Shown one piece after another: positions 25,664 to 34,201 of a stretch of DNA of 43,129 nt. The notes under the pieces were generated by a model that searched no databases, was not told where the DNA came from, and worked only from the letters and a program-made list of their open reading frames with translations. Positions within the stretch are counted from its first letter, which is position 1. The number at the start of each line of letters is the position of its first letter. The position numbers and the translations under genes are program-made. The DNA is taken from contig WFSG01000014.1 of NCBI GenBank assembly GCA_015486075.1, forward strand, positions 1 to 43,129, read 5' to 3'. Source of the stretch: Deltaproteobacteria bacterium. Its GTDB lineage: Bacteria; Desulfobacterota; Desulfomonilia; UBA1062.

Positions 25664-26902
25664 ATGGCAAGTATCGTTGTTCTAGGGGGTTGCGGTACAG
25701 TGGGTAGCACTGCTGTAAAGACTCTCGCCAAAGGAGACTGGTTCAGCAAAATTATAATAGGTGACATAAATACCACCAAAGCGATGGAGATCATAGAGGA
25801 GACACATTCTCATAAGCTAAGTGCCAAAAAGGTGGATGTTACAGATCCACGAAGTATAAAGGATGTCATAGCCGGATCTGACGTCGTACTAAACTGCACT
25901 GGCCCATTTTACAAGTATGTAAAGACCATACTTAATACAGTTATAGATATGGGGATAGACTACGTGGATATCTGCGATGACGTTGACGTCACAATGGACA
26001 TACTGGACATGGACGAGGCAGCAAAGGCCTCTGGTATCACTGCCTTGATCGGCATGGGTAGTTCTCCCGGCACAACGAACCTGCTTGCAAGGTTTGCATC
26101 GGATAACCTGCTGGACTCTACCGAGTCTATTGACATATACCATGCACACGGGGGCGAACCTGTCGAGGGTGAAGGTGTGATCGGACACAGGTTCCATTGT
26201 ATGTCCATCGATATCCCCATGTTCCTGGACTCTGAACTCAAGACCGTAAGGTTCTTTGATCAAGATGGCATAGCACTACAGGAAGAGGTCGATTTCTACA
26301 AGCTAGGCAAAGGCATACGTGTCTACCCATACCCCCACCCAGAGCAGGTAACCATACCCAGATACATAAAGACCAAGAGGGTTACTAACAAAGGCACGGT
26401 CTTGCCTGCCGAGTACTATGACCTGATAAAGGACATGTGCAGGCTTGGACTCTCCTCCAGGGAACCAGTCTATGTAAAGGGACAGGAGGTAGTACCATAT
26501 GACTTTGCCATTGCCTACATACTTAGGCAACGGGAGGTAATACTTAAGGAAACCAATTTCGGTCCACAGAAAGGTTGCGTAAAAGTCGTTGTCAAAGGAG
26601 AAAAGAACTCAGAGTATCAGGAGTACGTGTTTTCGATCGCGTCTGAAGGACAGGCATTAGGAGAGGGCACAGGCATACCAGCGGCAATGGGTGCAATCCT
26701 TTTAAGCCAAGGGAAGATAAAGAAAAAGGGGATACTACCACCAGAAGCATGCTTAGACCCAATGGATTTCTTCTCGCTCCTTCCAAAGGTTATTACCTTG
26801 GGCGAGGCAGGGGGAAAGACCTTTGAAGGTGTGCTGGTTGAAAATATAGACAAAGAAGGCAACGTAACAATAATAGATACATCAGAATTCATAGGTGGCT
26901 AG
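25664..26902 (+). CDS. Saccharopine dehydrogenase-like NAD(P)-dependent oxidoreductase
   Basis: Member of the LYS9/saccharopine dehydrogenase NADP-binding family (412 residues). The N-terminus MASIVVLGGCGTVGSTAVKTL is a Rossmann fold; LNCTGPFYKYVKTI and GMGSSPGTTNLLARFA are typical of the family's second segment. It does not have the start expected of carboxynorspermidine dehydrogenase. The true substrate is unknown; relatives act in lysine, polyamine or opine-like metabolism. The open frame begins at 25619, but GGGGAGG lies before ATG 25664. It overlaps or abuts the FGGY kinase (TAG at 26900-26902, kinase ATG at 26904), so the two proteins are likely to act in one pathway. Confidence 0.85.
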   Translation: MASIVVLGGCGTVGSTAVKTLAKGDWFSKIIIGDINTTKAMEIIEETHSHKLSAKKVDVTDPRSIKDVIAGSDVVLNCTGPFYKYVKTILNTVIDMGIDYVDICDDVDVTMDILDMDEAAKASGITALIGMGSSPGTTNLLARFASDNLLDSTESIDIYHAHGGEPVEGEGVIGHRFHCMSIDIPMFLDSELKTVRFFDQDGIALQEEVDFYKLGKGIRVYPYPHPEQVTIPRYIKTKRVTNKGTVLPAEYYDLIKDMCRLGLSSREPVYVKGQEVVPYDFAIAYILRQREVILKETNFGPQKGCVKVVVKGEKNSEYQEYVFSIASEGQALGEGTGIPAAMGAILLSQGKIKKKGILPPEACLDPMDFFSLLPKVITLGEAGGKTFEGVLVENIDKEGNVTIIDTSEFIGG

Positions 26903-26903
26903 T

Positions 26904-28499
26904 ATGCAATTTGCAAGGGATCAGCAGAAATACGTACTTGCCATAGATCACGGTACATCAGGCGTGAAGTCTGCAATTGTGTCTGTCTACGGAGAGGTGT
27001 TGGATTCTGAATATGAGTACACGCCTGTACATTTTCTTCCAGATGGAGGTGCTGAGCAGGATCCGTCAGACTGGTGGGATGCCCTTGTCAAGACTTCAAA
27101 AAGGCTAGTCAGAAAGGAAATTGTAGACACATCAGACATAGTTGCCGTGGCAGTATCAAGCACCATGTCCAGCACGGTTGCCGTGGATTCCAGGGGAGAG
27201 CCCCTTATGAATTCCCTAACGTGGATGGATTCAAGGGGTGCACCTTACGTAAAGAAACTGGTTAAAGGCTTTCCCAGTGTACTAGGATACGGGCTTCCCA
27301 AGGTCATAAGGTGGATACGCAAGACAGGTGGTGGCCCGACATTATCTGGCAAGGACGACATAGCACACATACTATACGTAAAGAACGAGCTACCCGAAAT
27401 ATACGAAAAAACTTACATGTTCCTCGAGAGCAAGGATTACTTGAACTTGAGACTAACAGGCAAGTTTGCTGCATCCTACGATTCCACCATACTTTTCTGG
27501 TTAACAGACACAAGAAACATAAATAGCATCCATTACGATGATGACCTTATAAAGGCATCTGGCATAGACAAGAATAAGCTCCCCCCTCTCAGGCCGTCCA
27601 TTTCAATACTGGGTAATATATCGAGAGAGGTGGCCTCTGTCATCGGCCTGAGCCAAGAAGTAAAGGTGGTCATGGGAGCGGCTGACCATGAGGCGGCACT
27701 CCTTGGATCTGGAGCAGTAAGGGACTTCGAGGGCCATATATACATTGGTACGTCGTCATGGGTAGAATGTATAGTACCGTTCAAGAAGACGGATGTATTG
27801 CATTCCATAGCATCGCTACCAGCTGCCATACCCGGTAAGTACCAGTGCATAAACGAGCAGGACATTGCCGGCGGGGCCCTAACCTTCTTGGTAAACAATA
27901 TACTCTATCCCAAGGACGTCATAAGGGACGATACACCACCTGGAGATGTCTACAGGAAGCTTGACGAGGCGGCATCCATAGTGCCACCAGGCAGTAACGG
28001 CCTTATCTTCACCCCCTGGCTGAACGGGGAGAGAACACCTGTAGATGATAGCACCCTTAGGGCTGGCCTGTATAACGTCTCAATGACCACCAGCATGAGG
28101 CATATAATAAGGGCATTCATGGAGGGAGTGGCATACAACACGCGCTGGAGCCATGGATATGTGGAAAGATTCATATCTAGAAGAATGGACCCTATTAATA
28201 TCATTGGAGGAGGTGCAAAGTCTGACTTGTGGTGTCAGATATTCGCCGACGTCCTAAACAGGGAGATAAGACAGGTAAAGGACCCTGTTAAGGCAAATGC
28301 ACGAGGTGCTGCATTCATCGCATCGGTGGGACTCGGCTTTATCAAGTTCGAGGATATACCAGACCTAATCCAATACTCGGGTACATTCAGGCCCAAGCCA
28401 GAAAACAGGGAAATATATGACCGCCTCTTCAAGGAGTTTATAAACATTTACAAGAACAACCGTGCCATGTACAAACGCATGAACTCAAGGAGAGCATAG
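26904..28499 (+). CDS. FGGY-family carbohydrate kinase
   Basis: ATP-dependent kinase of the FGGY sugar/polyol group, 531 residues, at the long end for xylulokinases. The N-terminal AIDHGTSGVKSAIVSVYG is the phosphate loop; GAADHEAALLGSGA holds the catalytic aspartate; the C-terminal half has INIIGGGAKSDLWCQIFADVL, typical of xylulose/gluconate-type kinases. Substrate is not readable: xylulose, glycerol, dihydroxyacetone or another polyol are all possible. A GTG at 26895 is in frame inside the previous gene, but AGGTGG at 26893-26898 sits five bases before ATG 26904. Context with transketolase upstream favours a ketopentose; context with glpABC favours glycerol or a related triose. Confidence 0.87.
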   Translation: MQFARDQQKYVLAIDHGTSGVKSAIVSVYGEVLDSEYEYTPVHFLPDGGAEQDPSDWWDALVKTSKRLVRKEIVDTSDIVAVAVSSTMSSTVAVDSRGEPLMNSLTWMDSRGAPYVKKLVKGFPSVLGYGLPKVIRWIRKTGGGPTLSGKDDIAHILYVKNELPEIYEKTYMFLESKDYLNLRLTGKFAASYDSTILFWLTDTRNINSIHYDDDLIKASGIDKNKLPPLRPSISILGNISREVASVIGLSQEVKVVMGAADHEAALLGSGAVRDFEGHIYIGTSSWVECIVPFKKTDVLHSIASLPAAIPGKYQCINEQDIAGGALTFLVNNILYPKDVIRDDTPPGDVYRKLDEAASIVPPGSNGLIFTPWLNGERTPVDDSTLRAGLYNVSMTTSMRHIIRAFMEGVAYNTRWSHGYVERFISRRMDPINIIGGGAKSDLWCQIFADVLNREIRQVKDPVKANARGAAFIASVGLGFIKFEDIPDLIQYSGTFRPKPENREIYDRLFKEFINIYKNNRAMYKRMNSRRA

Positions 28500-28504
28500 T
28501 CAAT

Positions 28505-28530
28505 AAACAAACACTAATGTGTCTGTGTTT
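28505..28530. terminator. Hairpin between convergent kinase and phosphomutase genes
   Basis: AAACA and AACAC (28505-28514) face GTGT and TGTTT (28519-28530) around a TAAT loop, with a small CTG bulge. It fills the 33-bp gap between the two stop codons and could end transcripts from both sides. Confidence 0.35.
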
Positions 28531-28532
28531 CC

Positions 28533-29894
28533 TCAGGCAATCTCCTGCATGATCTGGTCCAGCCTTTTCCTAGTATCGCTCTCTATCTGCTCCAGGGTAG
28601 TCTCATCTTTTGCCTCGAAGCGAAGTACTATCACGGGCTGCGTATTGGACGGCCTTACCAGACCCCAAGCATTGTCCTTCTCGAACCGTACACCGTCTAT
28701 GTCTATAAACCTTGGGTATACTTTCTCTGCGTATGTCTTGAAACGCTCTACAACCTCGAACTTTACCTCGTCTGGACATTCTATTCTGATCTCGGGCGTA
28801 TTGGCCATCCTTGGCAGGCTTTCGAACACCGAGAGTGGATCATCCACGTTAGATAATACCTCTATAAGCCTAGCTCCAGCATATATAGCATCGTCAAACC
28901 CGTACCACCTGTCGTTAAAAAATATATGTCCACTCATCTCGCCGGCCAGTGCTGCATTCTCTTCCATCAGTTTTGCCTTCATGAGTGAGTGTCCAACCTT
29001 ACCCATGATTGGAATGCCCCCGGCCTTTTCGACCTCGTCGAAGAGTACCTTTGAACACTTGACCTCACCTACTATCTTTTCTCCTGCTTTCTCGCTTAGT
29101 ATTGCCTTAGCAAGTATAGTCGTAATCTGATCTCCATATATGGTATCGCCCTTTGAGTCGATCACACCAATACGATCAGCATCACCATCAAACCCAATGC
29201 CCAGGTCTGCACTTTGCTCTAGCACGGTATCCCTCAGCATGGCAACGCCTTCCTCTATAGTAGGGTCAGGATGATGGTTAGGAAAATGCCCATCAGGTTC
29301 CATGCATATACCCATTACATCCATGCCAAGAGCCTTGTATACTGCCATGGCAGGCGCACCGCCAACGCCGTTCCCAGGATCCAGTACAATCCTGAGGTTT
29401 CTTCTGCACGGCCTGATACGTGATATTATGTCATCCACGTATTCTGGAACGATATCATATTTACTAGCTGACACCTTCTTCTGGCCGGGAAAATCACGTC
29501 TTTCCATTATTTCTCGTATCTTCTGGATCTCCTTGCCGTATATGGTCGTTTTCCCAAGCGCTATCTTGAACCCGTTGTTATCAGGAGGATTATGAGAGCC
29601 TGTTATGCAAACCCCTCCCCCAACGTCAAGTCTGAAAAGCGAAAAATACATGGTAGGCGTGGGTACCATGCCTATGTCAACAACATGAATACCTGATGAC
29701 GCAATGCCATGCTTCATTATCTCTTTGAAACCAGGTGAAGAAAGCCTAGCATCCATACCCAGCACGACTTTATCCACACCGTGTGCAAACCAGTAAGTAG
29801 ACAATGCCCTGGAAAGGTCACTGACAAAGGTCTCTGTCAGGTCCTTACCCACAATCCCACGTATATCGTATTCCCTGAAGACCTCTGGATTCAT
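28533..29894 (-). CDS. Phosphomannomutase/phosphoglucomutase
   Basis: Alpha-D-phosphohexomutase of the AlgC/ManB type, 453 residues; interconverts hexose 6- and 1-phosphates for nucleotide-sugar synthesis. The N-terminus EYDIRGIVG, the phosphoserine loop CITGSHNPPDNNG (Ser100), the metal loop GFDGDADRIG (Asp236, Asp238, Asp240), the sugar loop GEMSGHIFF and the C-terminal phosphate loop RPSNTQPVIVLRFEA are all present. The frame is open to 29984 but AGGAGG lies just before ATG 29894. It could supply glucose 1-phosphate or mannose 1-phosphate for the ugd product and for the donor of the glycerate solute. Specificity between glucose and mannose cannot be read. Confidence 0.93.
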   Translation of the reverse strand: MNPEVFREYDIRGIVGKDLTETFVSDLSRALSTYWFAHGVDKVVLGMDARLSSPGFKEIMKHGIASSGIHVVDIGMVPTPTMYFSLFRLDVGGGVCITGSHNPPDNNGFKIALGKTTIYGKEIQKIREIMERRDFPGQKKVSASKYDIVPEYVDDIISRIRPCRRNLRIVLDPGNGVGGAPAMAVYKALGMDVMGICMEPDGHFPNHHPDPTIEEGVAMLRDTVLEQSADLGIGFDGDADRIGVIDSKGDTIYGDQITTILAKAILSEKAGEKIVGEVKCSKVLFDEVEKAGGIPIMGKVGHSLMKAKLMEENAALAGEMSGHIFFNDRWYGFDDAIYAGARLIEVLSNVDDPLSVFESLPRMANTPEIRIECPDEVKFEVVERFKTYAEKVYPRFIDIDGVRFEKDNAWGLVRPSNTQPVIVLRFEAKDETTLEQIESDTRKRLDQIMQEIA

Positions 29895-29966
29895 CTTAAC
29901 CTCCTGGCATGTAATCTGATAATCCAGGGTATTGTATTTCAAAGCAGGATAAATAGCAATGGCCTT

Positions 29967-29979
29967 CCATATTATATGG
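29967..29979. promoter_or_regulatory. Perfect palindrome in the phosphomutase/SH3 divergent gap
   Basis: CCATAT-T-ATATGG, six-base arms around one base, in the 155-bp divergent region. On the minus strand its core reads TATAAT, so it could be both the -10 of the phosphomutase gene and an operator. No consensus -35 is present. Confidence 0.35.
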
Positions 29980-30049
29980 CACACTTGCGGTGCATGGTCT
30001 ATGTGTGTTATCTGGTTCTAGTATCTAAAAAATATACCGGGGCCATACT

Positions 30050-30748
30050 ATGGAAAAAAGACCTAGTTGTCAAAGTAATTACTACATATTAATCCATTTT
30101 ATTATGCTAGTCCTATTGTTTCTGCCTGCATCTCCAGCGCATGCAAAGGGACTCTATGTAAGAGACTGGATCACCATATCGCTGAGATCATCCCCAGATG
30201 TTAATTCTCAGATCATCGGTCTAGCAAACACGAACGATTACCTGGAGGTACTGGAGGAGCAGACTGACTGGGTAAAGGTAAAAACGCAAGATGGAAAGGT
30301 AGGATGGGTACAGACAAGGTACCTAACTGACAAAACACCCAAAACATTCATAATAAATCAGCTAAACGAAAAGGTCAGTACCCTTTCAGAGAAGATCCAA
30401 GGGCTTCTCAAGGAGAACAAGCAACTTAGAAAGACAAATCAGGGGCTTCAATACAAGGTAAGCGTGCTTACGAACCAGATAAGAAAACTTAAGCAGTCCT
30501 ACGATAACCTAAGGAATTCATCGTCCAAATACCTAGAGCTCAAGTCAGCATATGACAAGCTTATTGATGAACAGAAATCAAAAGCAGAAGAATTCAACAG
30601 GCTTAAAAGCGAGAACAAGAAGCTGAAAACATCTGACAGGCTTATTTTCACGATCATCGGTGGATGCTTTATTATCATAGGCCTGATAATAGGTATGCTC
30701 TTACAGTCTTTAAGGCTGAGACAGAAAAAAACAGGTTACAAATTCTAG
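30050..30748 (+). CDS. Exported SH3b/coiled-coil protein with C-terminal membrane anchor (TIGR04211-like)
   Basis: Envelope protein of unknown role. The 232-residue product has a signal peptide (hydrophobic core about 12-28, AHA-K cleavage near 32), a bacterial SH3 domain (about 35-93; RDWITISLRSSPD, WVKVKTQDGKVGWVQTRYL), a long coiled coil (about 100-195) with heptads of Leu/Ile, and a membrane helix (198-218) followed by a basic tail (RLRQKK). This order is that of the TIGR04211 family. No strong ribosome site precedes ATG 30050 (GGGG at ten bases). Threonine dehydratase follows after 13 bases, probably co-transcribed, without evident functional relation. Confidence 0.85.
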   Translation: MEKRPSCQSNYYILIHFIMLVLLFLPASPAHAKGLYVRDWITISLRSSPDVNSQIIGLANTNDYLEVLEEQTDWVKVKTQDGKVGWVQTRYLTDKTPKTFIINQLNEKVSTLSEKIQGLLKENKQLRKTNQGLQYKVSVLTNQIRKLKQSYDNLRNSSSKYLELKSAYDKLIDEQKSKAEEFNRLKSENKKLKTSDRLIFTIIGGCFIIIGLIIGMLLQSLRLRQKKTGYKF

Positions 30749-30761
30749 GAGAAGAACTATC

Positions 30762-31742
30762 ATGCTGAGAAAGTATGAAGAATTGAGCAAAAGGGTAAAT
30801 ATCCAGGGTATAATAGAGGCACAAAGGCCTGTTTACAGGAATATAAAGAAAACAAACCTCATTTACTACTCAGAGCTGAGTAGGCTAACGGGTGCACAAA
30901 CATACGTGAAGCACGAGAATCACAACCCAACTGGCTCCTTCAAAATCAGGGGTGCCTTGAACTTCTTCGAACATATAAACCCAGAGGAAATGGAGGCAGG
31001 GGTCCTGGTGGCTACCAGGGGTAACCATGGCCTGGCCATGTCATGGGCAGCCCAGAGATACAGAATCCCATGCACCGTAGTGGTACCAGAAGACAATAGC
31101 CCAGAGATAAACCGAATAATAGAAAGCTTTGGAGCACAGATCATAGAACATGGCCATGATTTTTACGAGGCCCAGTTTTACTGTGATGAACTGGTTGAAA
31201 GCGCAGGTTACTATTACGTGGAGCAGGGTAATGAGCCGTCCATACTCAATGGCCTCGGTACAATGGGCCTAGAGATATTCGAGGACCTGCCTGACCTGGA
31301 CGTAATCATCTGTCCAATAGGAGGGGGTGCAGGTTGTGCATCCCTTGCAACAGTTGCAAAGACCATCAACCCTAAGGTCGAGATAATAGGGGTACAGGCC
31401 GAGAAAGCCCCGGCATTTTACAGGTCATGGAAACAGGGTGAATGGGTGGTACTCGATAGTGCCGAGACCATTGCCGAGGGCCTTGCAGCAAGGAGCGTGT
31501 TCCAGTTGCCTTATGTAATCCTCAAAGACAAGATAACCGACACCGTTCTTCTCTCCGAGGAGGAGATACTGGACGGGGTAAGGCTAGCATTGGAGATGAC
31601 ACACAGTCTTGCCGAATGTGCAGGGGCAGTTCCAATAGAGGCCTCTGTTAAGATAAGGGACAGGCTGGCAGGTAAAAAGGTAGTACTCGTGATGACAGGG
31701 GGAAACCTTGACAAGAAACACCTAAAGGCAGCGCTTGGTTAG
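30762..31742 (+). CDS. Threonine dehydratase (serine/threonine ammonia-lyase)
   Basis: PLP enzyme of fold type II that deaminates threonine to 2-oxobutyrate, or serine to pyruvate. The 326-residue protein has the Schiff-base lysine in HNPTGSFKIRGALN (Lys61), the NHGLAMSWAA loop, and the phosphate-cradle GGGAGCASLATVA. It lacks the C-terminal ACT-like regulatory domain, so it belongs to the short, catabolic type (TdcB-like) and not the full biosynthetic IlvA. The ATG has AGGAGAAG nearby. 2-Oxobutyrate could be taken up by the oxidoreductase encoded convergently just downstream. Confidence 0.88.
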   Translation: MLRKYEELSKRVNIQGIIEAQRPVYRNIKKTNLIYYSELSRLTGAQTYVKHENHNPTGSFKIRGALNFFEHINPEEMEAGVLVATRGNHGLAMSWAAQRYRIPCTVVVPEDNSPEINRIIESFGAQIIEHGHDFYEAQFYCDELVESAGYYYVEQGNEPSILNGLGTMGLEIFEDLPDLDVIICPIGGGAGCASLATVAKTINPKVEIIGVQAEKAPAFYRSWKQGEWVVLDSAETIAEGLAARSVFQLPYVILKDKITDTVLLSEEEILDGVRLALEMTHSLAECAGAVPIEASVKIRDRLAGKKVVLVMTGGNLDKKHLKAALG

Positions 31743-31769
31743 CATTGGACTAGGTCGGTTTGACTACTG

Positions 31770-32675
31770 TTATTCCTTGAACATCTCGAAATAAGCACCC
31801 CACCTCTTGTTAATTCGCCGCTGAACATCTTCAATGTCAGCATCTTTCATTCCTCTAAAACGGTCCTGCATCTTGAGGTACTCGCTTACTGGTACAAGTT
31901 TTCTCTTCTCAAGTAGTTTTCTTGATGCACCGGTAAGCCTGAACTCTCTGTTCTCTATCTCGTACAGGTCGTACATGCCTGTCTCAACAGCGAGCTTCCC
32001 CACCTTCACCGTGTACTTTGGATCGTAACCCCACCCAGGCGGGCAGGGCGCAAGTATATGTATATACTTTGTACCCCTTATAGCCTTTGCCTTTTCTATT
32101 TTCGTATAGAGGTCAAGCGGATAAGCAGAGCATGTCGTTGCCACGTATGGTATCTCATGGGCACTCATTATGGCCGGTACATTTTTTTTGTCCTGTGTCT
32201 TTCCGAACACTGGCGTATTGGTGGTAAGAGCACCCCTAGGTGTTGTACCTGAGCGCTGAACTCCGGTATTCATGTACCCCTCATTGTCGTAGCAGATATA
32301 AATGAAATCCTCACCCCTCTCTGCAGCACCAGAGAGTGACTGTAGGCCTATGTCGCTAGTCCCCCCGTCGCCTGCCCAGCCCGCAACCGTTATGCCTTGC
32401 TTGCCTAGTGACCTTAAAGCAGCGAGAACACCGGTTGCAGCTGCTGCCGTGGAAGCGAAAGTCACGTTCAGCGATGGCATCTTTGTGGCTGCCACTGGAT
32501 ACAGCCCCTGGAGTACGGTCAGACAGCTGGGAGGCACAACAACTATGGTATCTTTGCCAAGGGCCTTGAGTCCTATCCTGTATGCTATACTCAGGCCGCA
32601 ACCAGAGCAGGCCCTGTTTCCAGGATGCACAAGTTCTTCTTCTGGGAGTGTAAGTATGGTTGGTTTTGATGGCAT
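31770..32675 (-). CDS. porB: 2-oxoacid (pyruvate-type):ferredoxin oxidoreductase, beta subunit
   Basis: Thiamine-diphosphate-binding subunit of the four-subunit enzyme that converts pyruvate and CoA to acetyl-CoA, CO2 and reduced ferredoxin. The 301-residue chain has GNRACSGCGLSIAYR with Cys23 and Cys26 for the proximal cluster, the TPP motif WAGDGGTSDIGLQSL with YDNEGYMNTGVQRSG, and a further Cys in VATTCSAYP. It is the last gene of the gamma-delta-alpha-beta operon, starting 9 bases after alpha. Pyruvate is the most likely substrate from the ACxGC and NTGxQxSG context, but branched 2-oxoacids are possible in this family. Confidence 0.92.
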   Translation of the reverse strand: MPSKPTILTLPEEELVHPGNRACSGCGLSIAYRIGLKALGKDTIVVVPPSCLTVLQGLYPVAATKMPSLNVTFASTAAAATGVLAALRSLGKQGITVAGWAGDGGTSDIGLQSLSGAAERGEDFIYICYDNEGYMNTGVQRSGTTPRGALTTNTPVFGKTQDKKNVPAIMSAHEIPYVATTCSAYPLDLYTKIEKAKAIRGTKYIHILAPCPPGWGYDPKYTVKVGKLAVETGMYDLYEIENREFRLTGASRKLLEKRKLVPVSEYLKMQDRFRGMKDADIEDVQRRINKRWGAYFEMFKE

Positions 32676-32684
32676 CTCTTTCCC

Positions 32685-33893
32685 CTATATCTTGAGGCCT
32701 ATCCAGCCAGGCTGGTCTTTAATCCTCTTCCCAGTGCAAATGGGCCTGATTGCATCCATCAGATCAATCGTTCTTATGGTCCTGCCACCTAGGCCAAGTA
32801 TGTAGTTGTGCACATAAGGAAAACCTGGACTAGGCCCATCTAGTCCTTGAGTGTAAAGGCACGAGCATATGTCTGAATAAAGTGGTCCCACATACCCGTA
32901 ACTTATTGCCTTTTCCATTACGATGATACCATCTCTATCCTTCAGAGCATCCGCTACAATCCCACATGGAAAGGGCCTATACAGCTTGATCCCAATTATT
33001 CCAAGCTTTATGCCTTCATCCCTTAGGATATCGGCAACCACCCTAAGGTGCAGACTCAACGAACCCATTGCAACCGCTATGTATGTGGCATCGTCGCACT
33101 TGTACATGTCCATGTATGCTGTCCCTGAAACAGAGAATATCTCGTTAAAACGTTGCTCAGCCTCACCCACGACCTCTATTGCGCGTATCATGCCTTCGTG
33201 TAGAAGATATCTAAGCTCCATGTAGCCGTGCGCCAGCTCACCCCTTATGTTATTCCTCGGTTCAGGAAGGGTTACTGTATTGAGGTTAGCAGGCATACTA
33301 GGATCGAGTGCGTAATTAGGCCTAAACGGAGGAAGAAAGGCATCAACCTTTTCCTGATCAGGCACTTCAAAAGGCATGTGCGTATGAGAGAGTATGTAAC
33401 CGTCGTAGCAGACCATCACGGGTATGGACGTTTGCTCTGCCACGTAGTAAGCCTTTATAACGGTATTTATGATCTCTTGGTGATCTGCTGCATACAGCTG
33501 TATCCAACCTGTATCCCTCTGCGAGAGCGAGTCCTGCTGGTCGTTCCATACCGTCCAAGGTGCGCCCACTCCGCGGTTTGCAACACACATGACTATAGGC
33601 AGCCTTGCCCCTGCTGCCCAGTGCAACTGCTCGTGCATGTATAAAAGGCCGTTCGCGCTAGTTGCCGTAAATGCCCTTGCACCCGTACTAGATGCTGCAA
33701 TGCAAACACCTAGCGCACTGTGTTCGCTCTCCACCGGGATGTATTCCGCATTCATCTCGCCACTCTCCACTAGCTCAGAGAGCTTCTCTGTCAGTGGGGT
33801 CTGTGGTGTTATTGGATAGGCTGCAATCACGTTTGCCCTGCAGAGTTTAACGCCCAGGGCAGCGGCCACGTTACCTGATTCTATTATGCTCAC
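32685..33893 (-). CDS. porA: 2-oxoacid:ferredoxin oxidoreductase, alpha subunit
   Basis: Alpha subunit holding the pyrimidine part of the TPP site and the domain that binds substrate. YPITPQTPLTEKLSEL, EYIPVESEHSALGVC, the TSANGLLYMHEQLHWAAG stretch, and RPFP in the later Rossmann-like domain are family marks. The frame is open to 33968 inside the delta gene; I start at GTG 33893 because GAGGAG lies eight bases upstream and ESGNVAAALGVKL is the normal first segment. That gives 402 residues. The start lies 2 bases past the delta stop, a tight coupling. Confidence 0.93.
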   Translation of the reverse strand: MSIIESGNVAAALGVKLCRANVIAAYPITPQTPLTEKLSELVESGEMNAEYIPVESEHSALGVCIAASSTGARAFTATSANGLLYMHEQLHWAAGARLPIVMCVANRGVGAPWTVWNDQQDSLSQRDTGWIQLYAADHQEIINTVIKAYYVAEQTSIPVMVCYDGYILSHTHMPFEVPDQEKVDAFLPPFRPNYALDPSMPANLNTVTLPEPRNNIRGELAHGYMELRYLLHEGMIRAIEVVGEAEQRFNEIFSVSGTAYMDMYKCDDATYIAVAMGSLSLHLRVVADILRDEGIKLGIIGIKLYRPFPCGIVADALKDRDGIIVMEKAISYGYVGPLYSDICSCLYTQGLDGPSPGFPYVHNYILGLGGRTIRTIDLMDAIRPICTGKRIKDQPGWIGLKI

Positions 33894-33895
33894 TC

Positions 33896-34201
33896 CTATT
33901 TCTCCTCGAGTGCAAACTTGGATTCTTCCACCATGGTAATCGCCTTGGTAGGACATTCCTCTGCGCATATGCCACAGCCCTTGCAGTATTCATAATCTAT
34001 ACTTGGTGGTATAGTCCTCGTTATCACGCCGTCCGGGCAGTACAACCAACAGATGAAACACGCGGCTACTTTTCTCCTGCTCGGAATACAGGCCTCCAGG
34101 TCTATCACTGGGCGCAGGACCCTCCAAGAACCCGTCCTACCGCCGTCTCCAGGACCTGGCTCACTGTGCGATGTTATCTGTCCACATTCCCGGGATCCCA
34201 C
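33896..34201 (-). CDS. porD: 2-oxoacid:ferredoxin oxidoreductase, delta (ferredoxin) subunit
   Basis: Small 8-iron-type ferredoxin subunit that receives electrons from the catalytic core. The second motif, CKGCGICAEECP, is canonical. The first is irregular: normally C-x2-C-x2-C-x3-C, here ACFICWLYCP has Val where the first Cys should be, and the nearest upstream Cys (LEAC) is nine residues away (C-x9-C-x2-C-x3-C). It may still provide the ligand in a loop. The start is GTG 34201, six bases after AGGAGG, overlapping the end of the gamma gene by 28 bases. The 101-residue size is normal. Confidence 0.88.
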   Translation of the reverse strand: MGSRECGQITSHSEPGPGDGGRTGSWRVLRPVIDLEACIPSRRKVAACFICWLYCPDGVITRTIPPSIDYEYCKGCGICAEECPTKAITMVEESKFALEEK

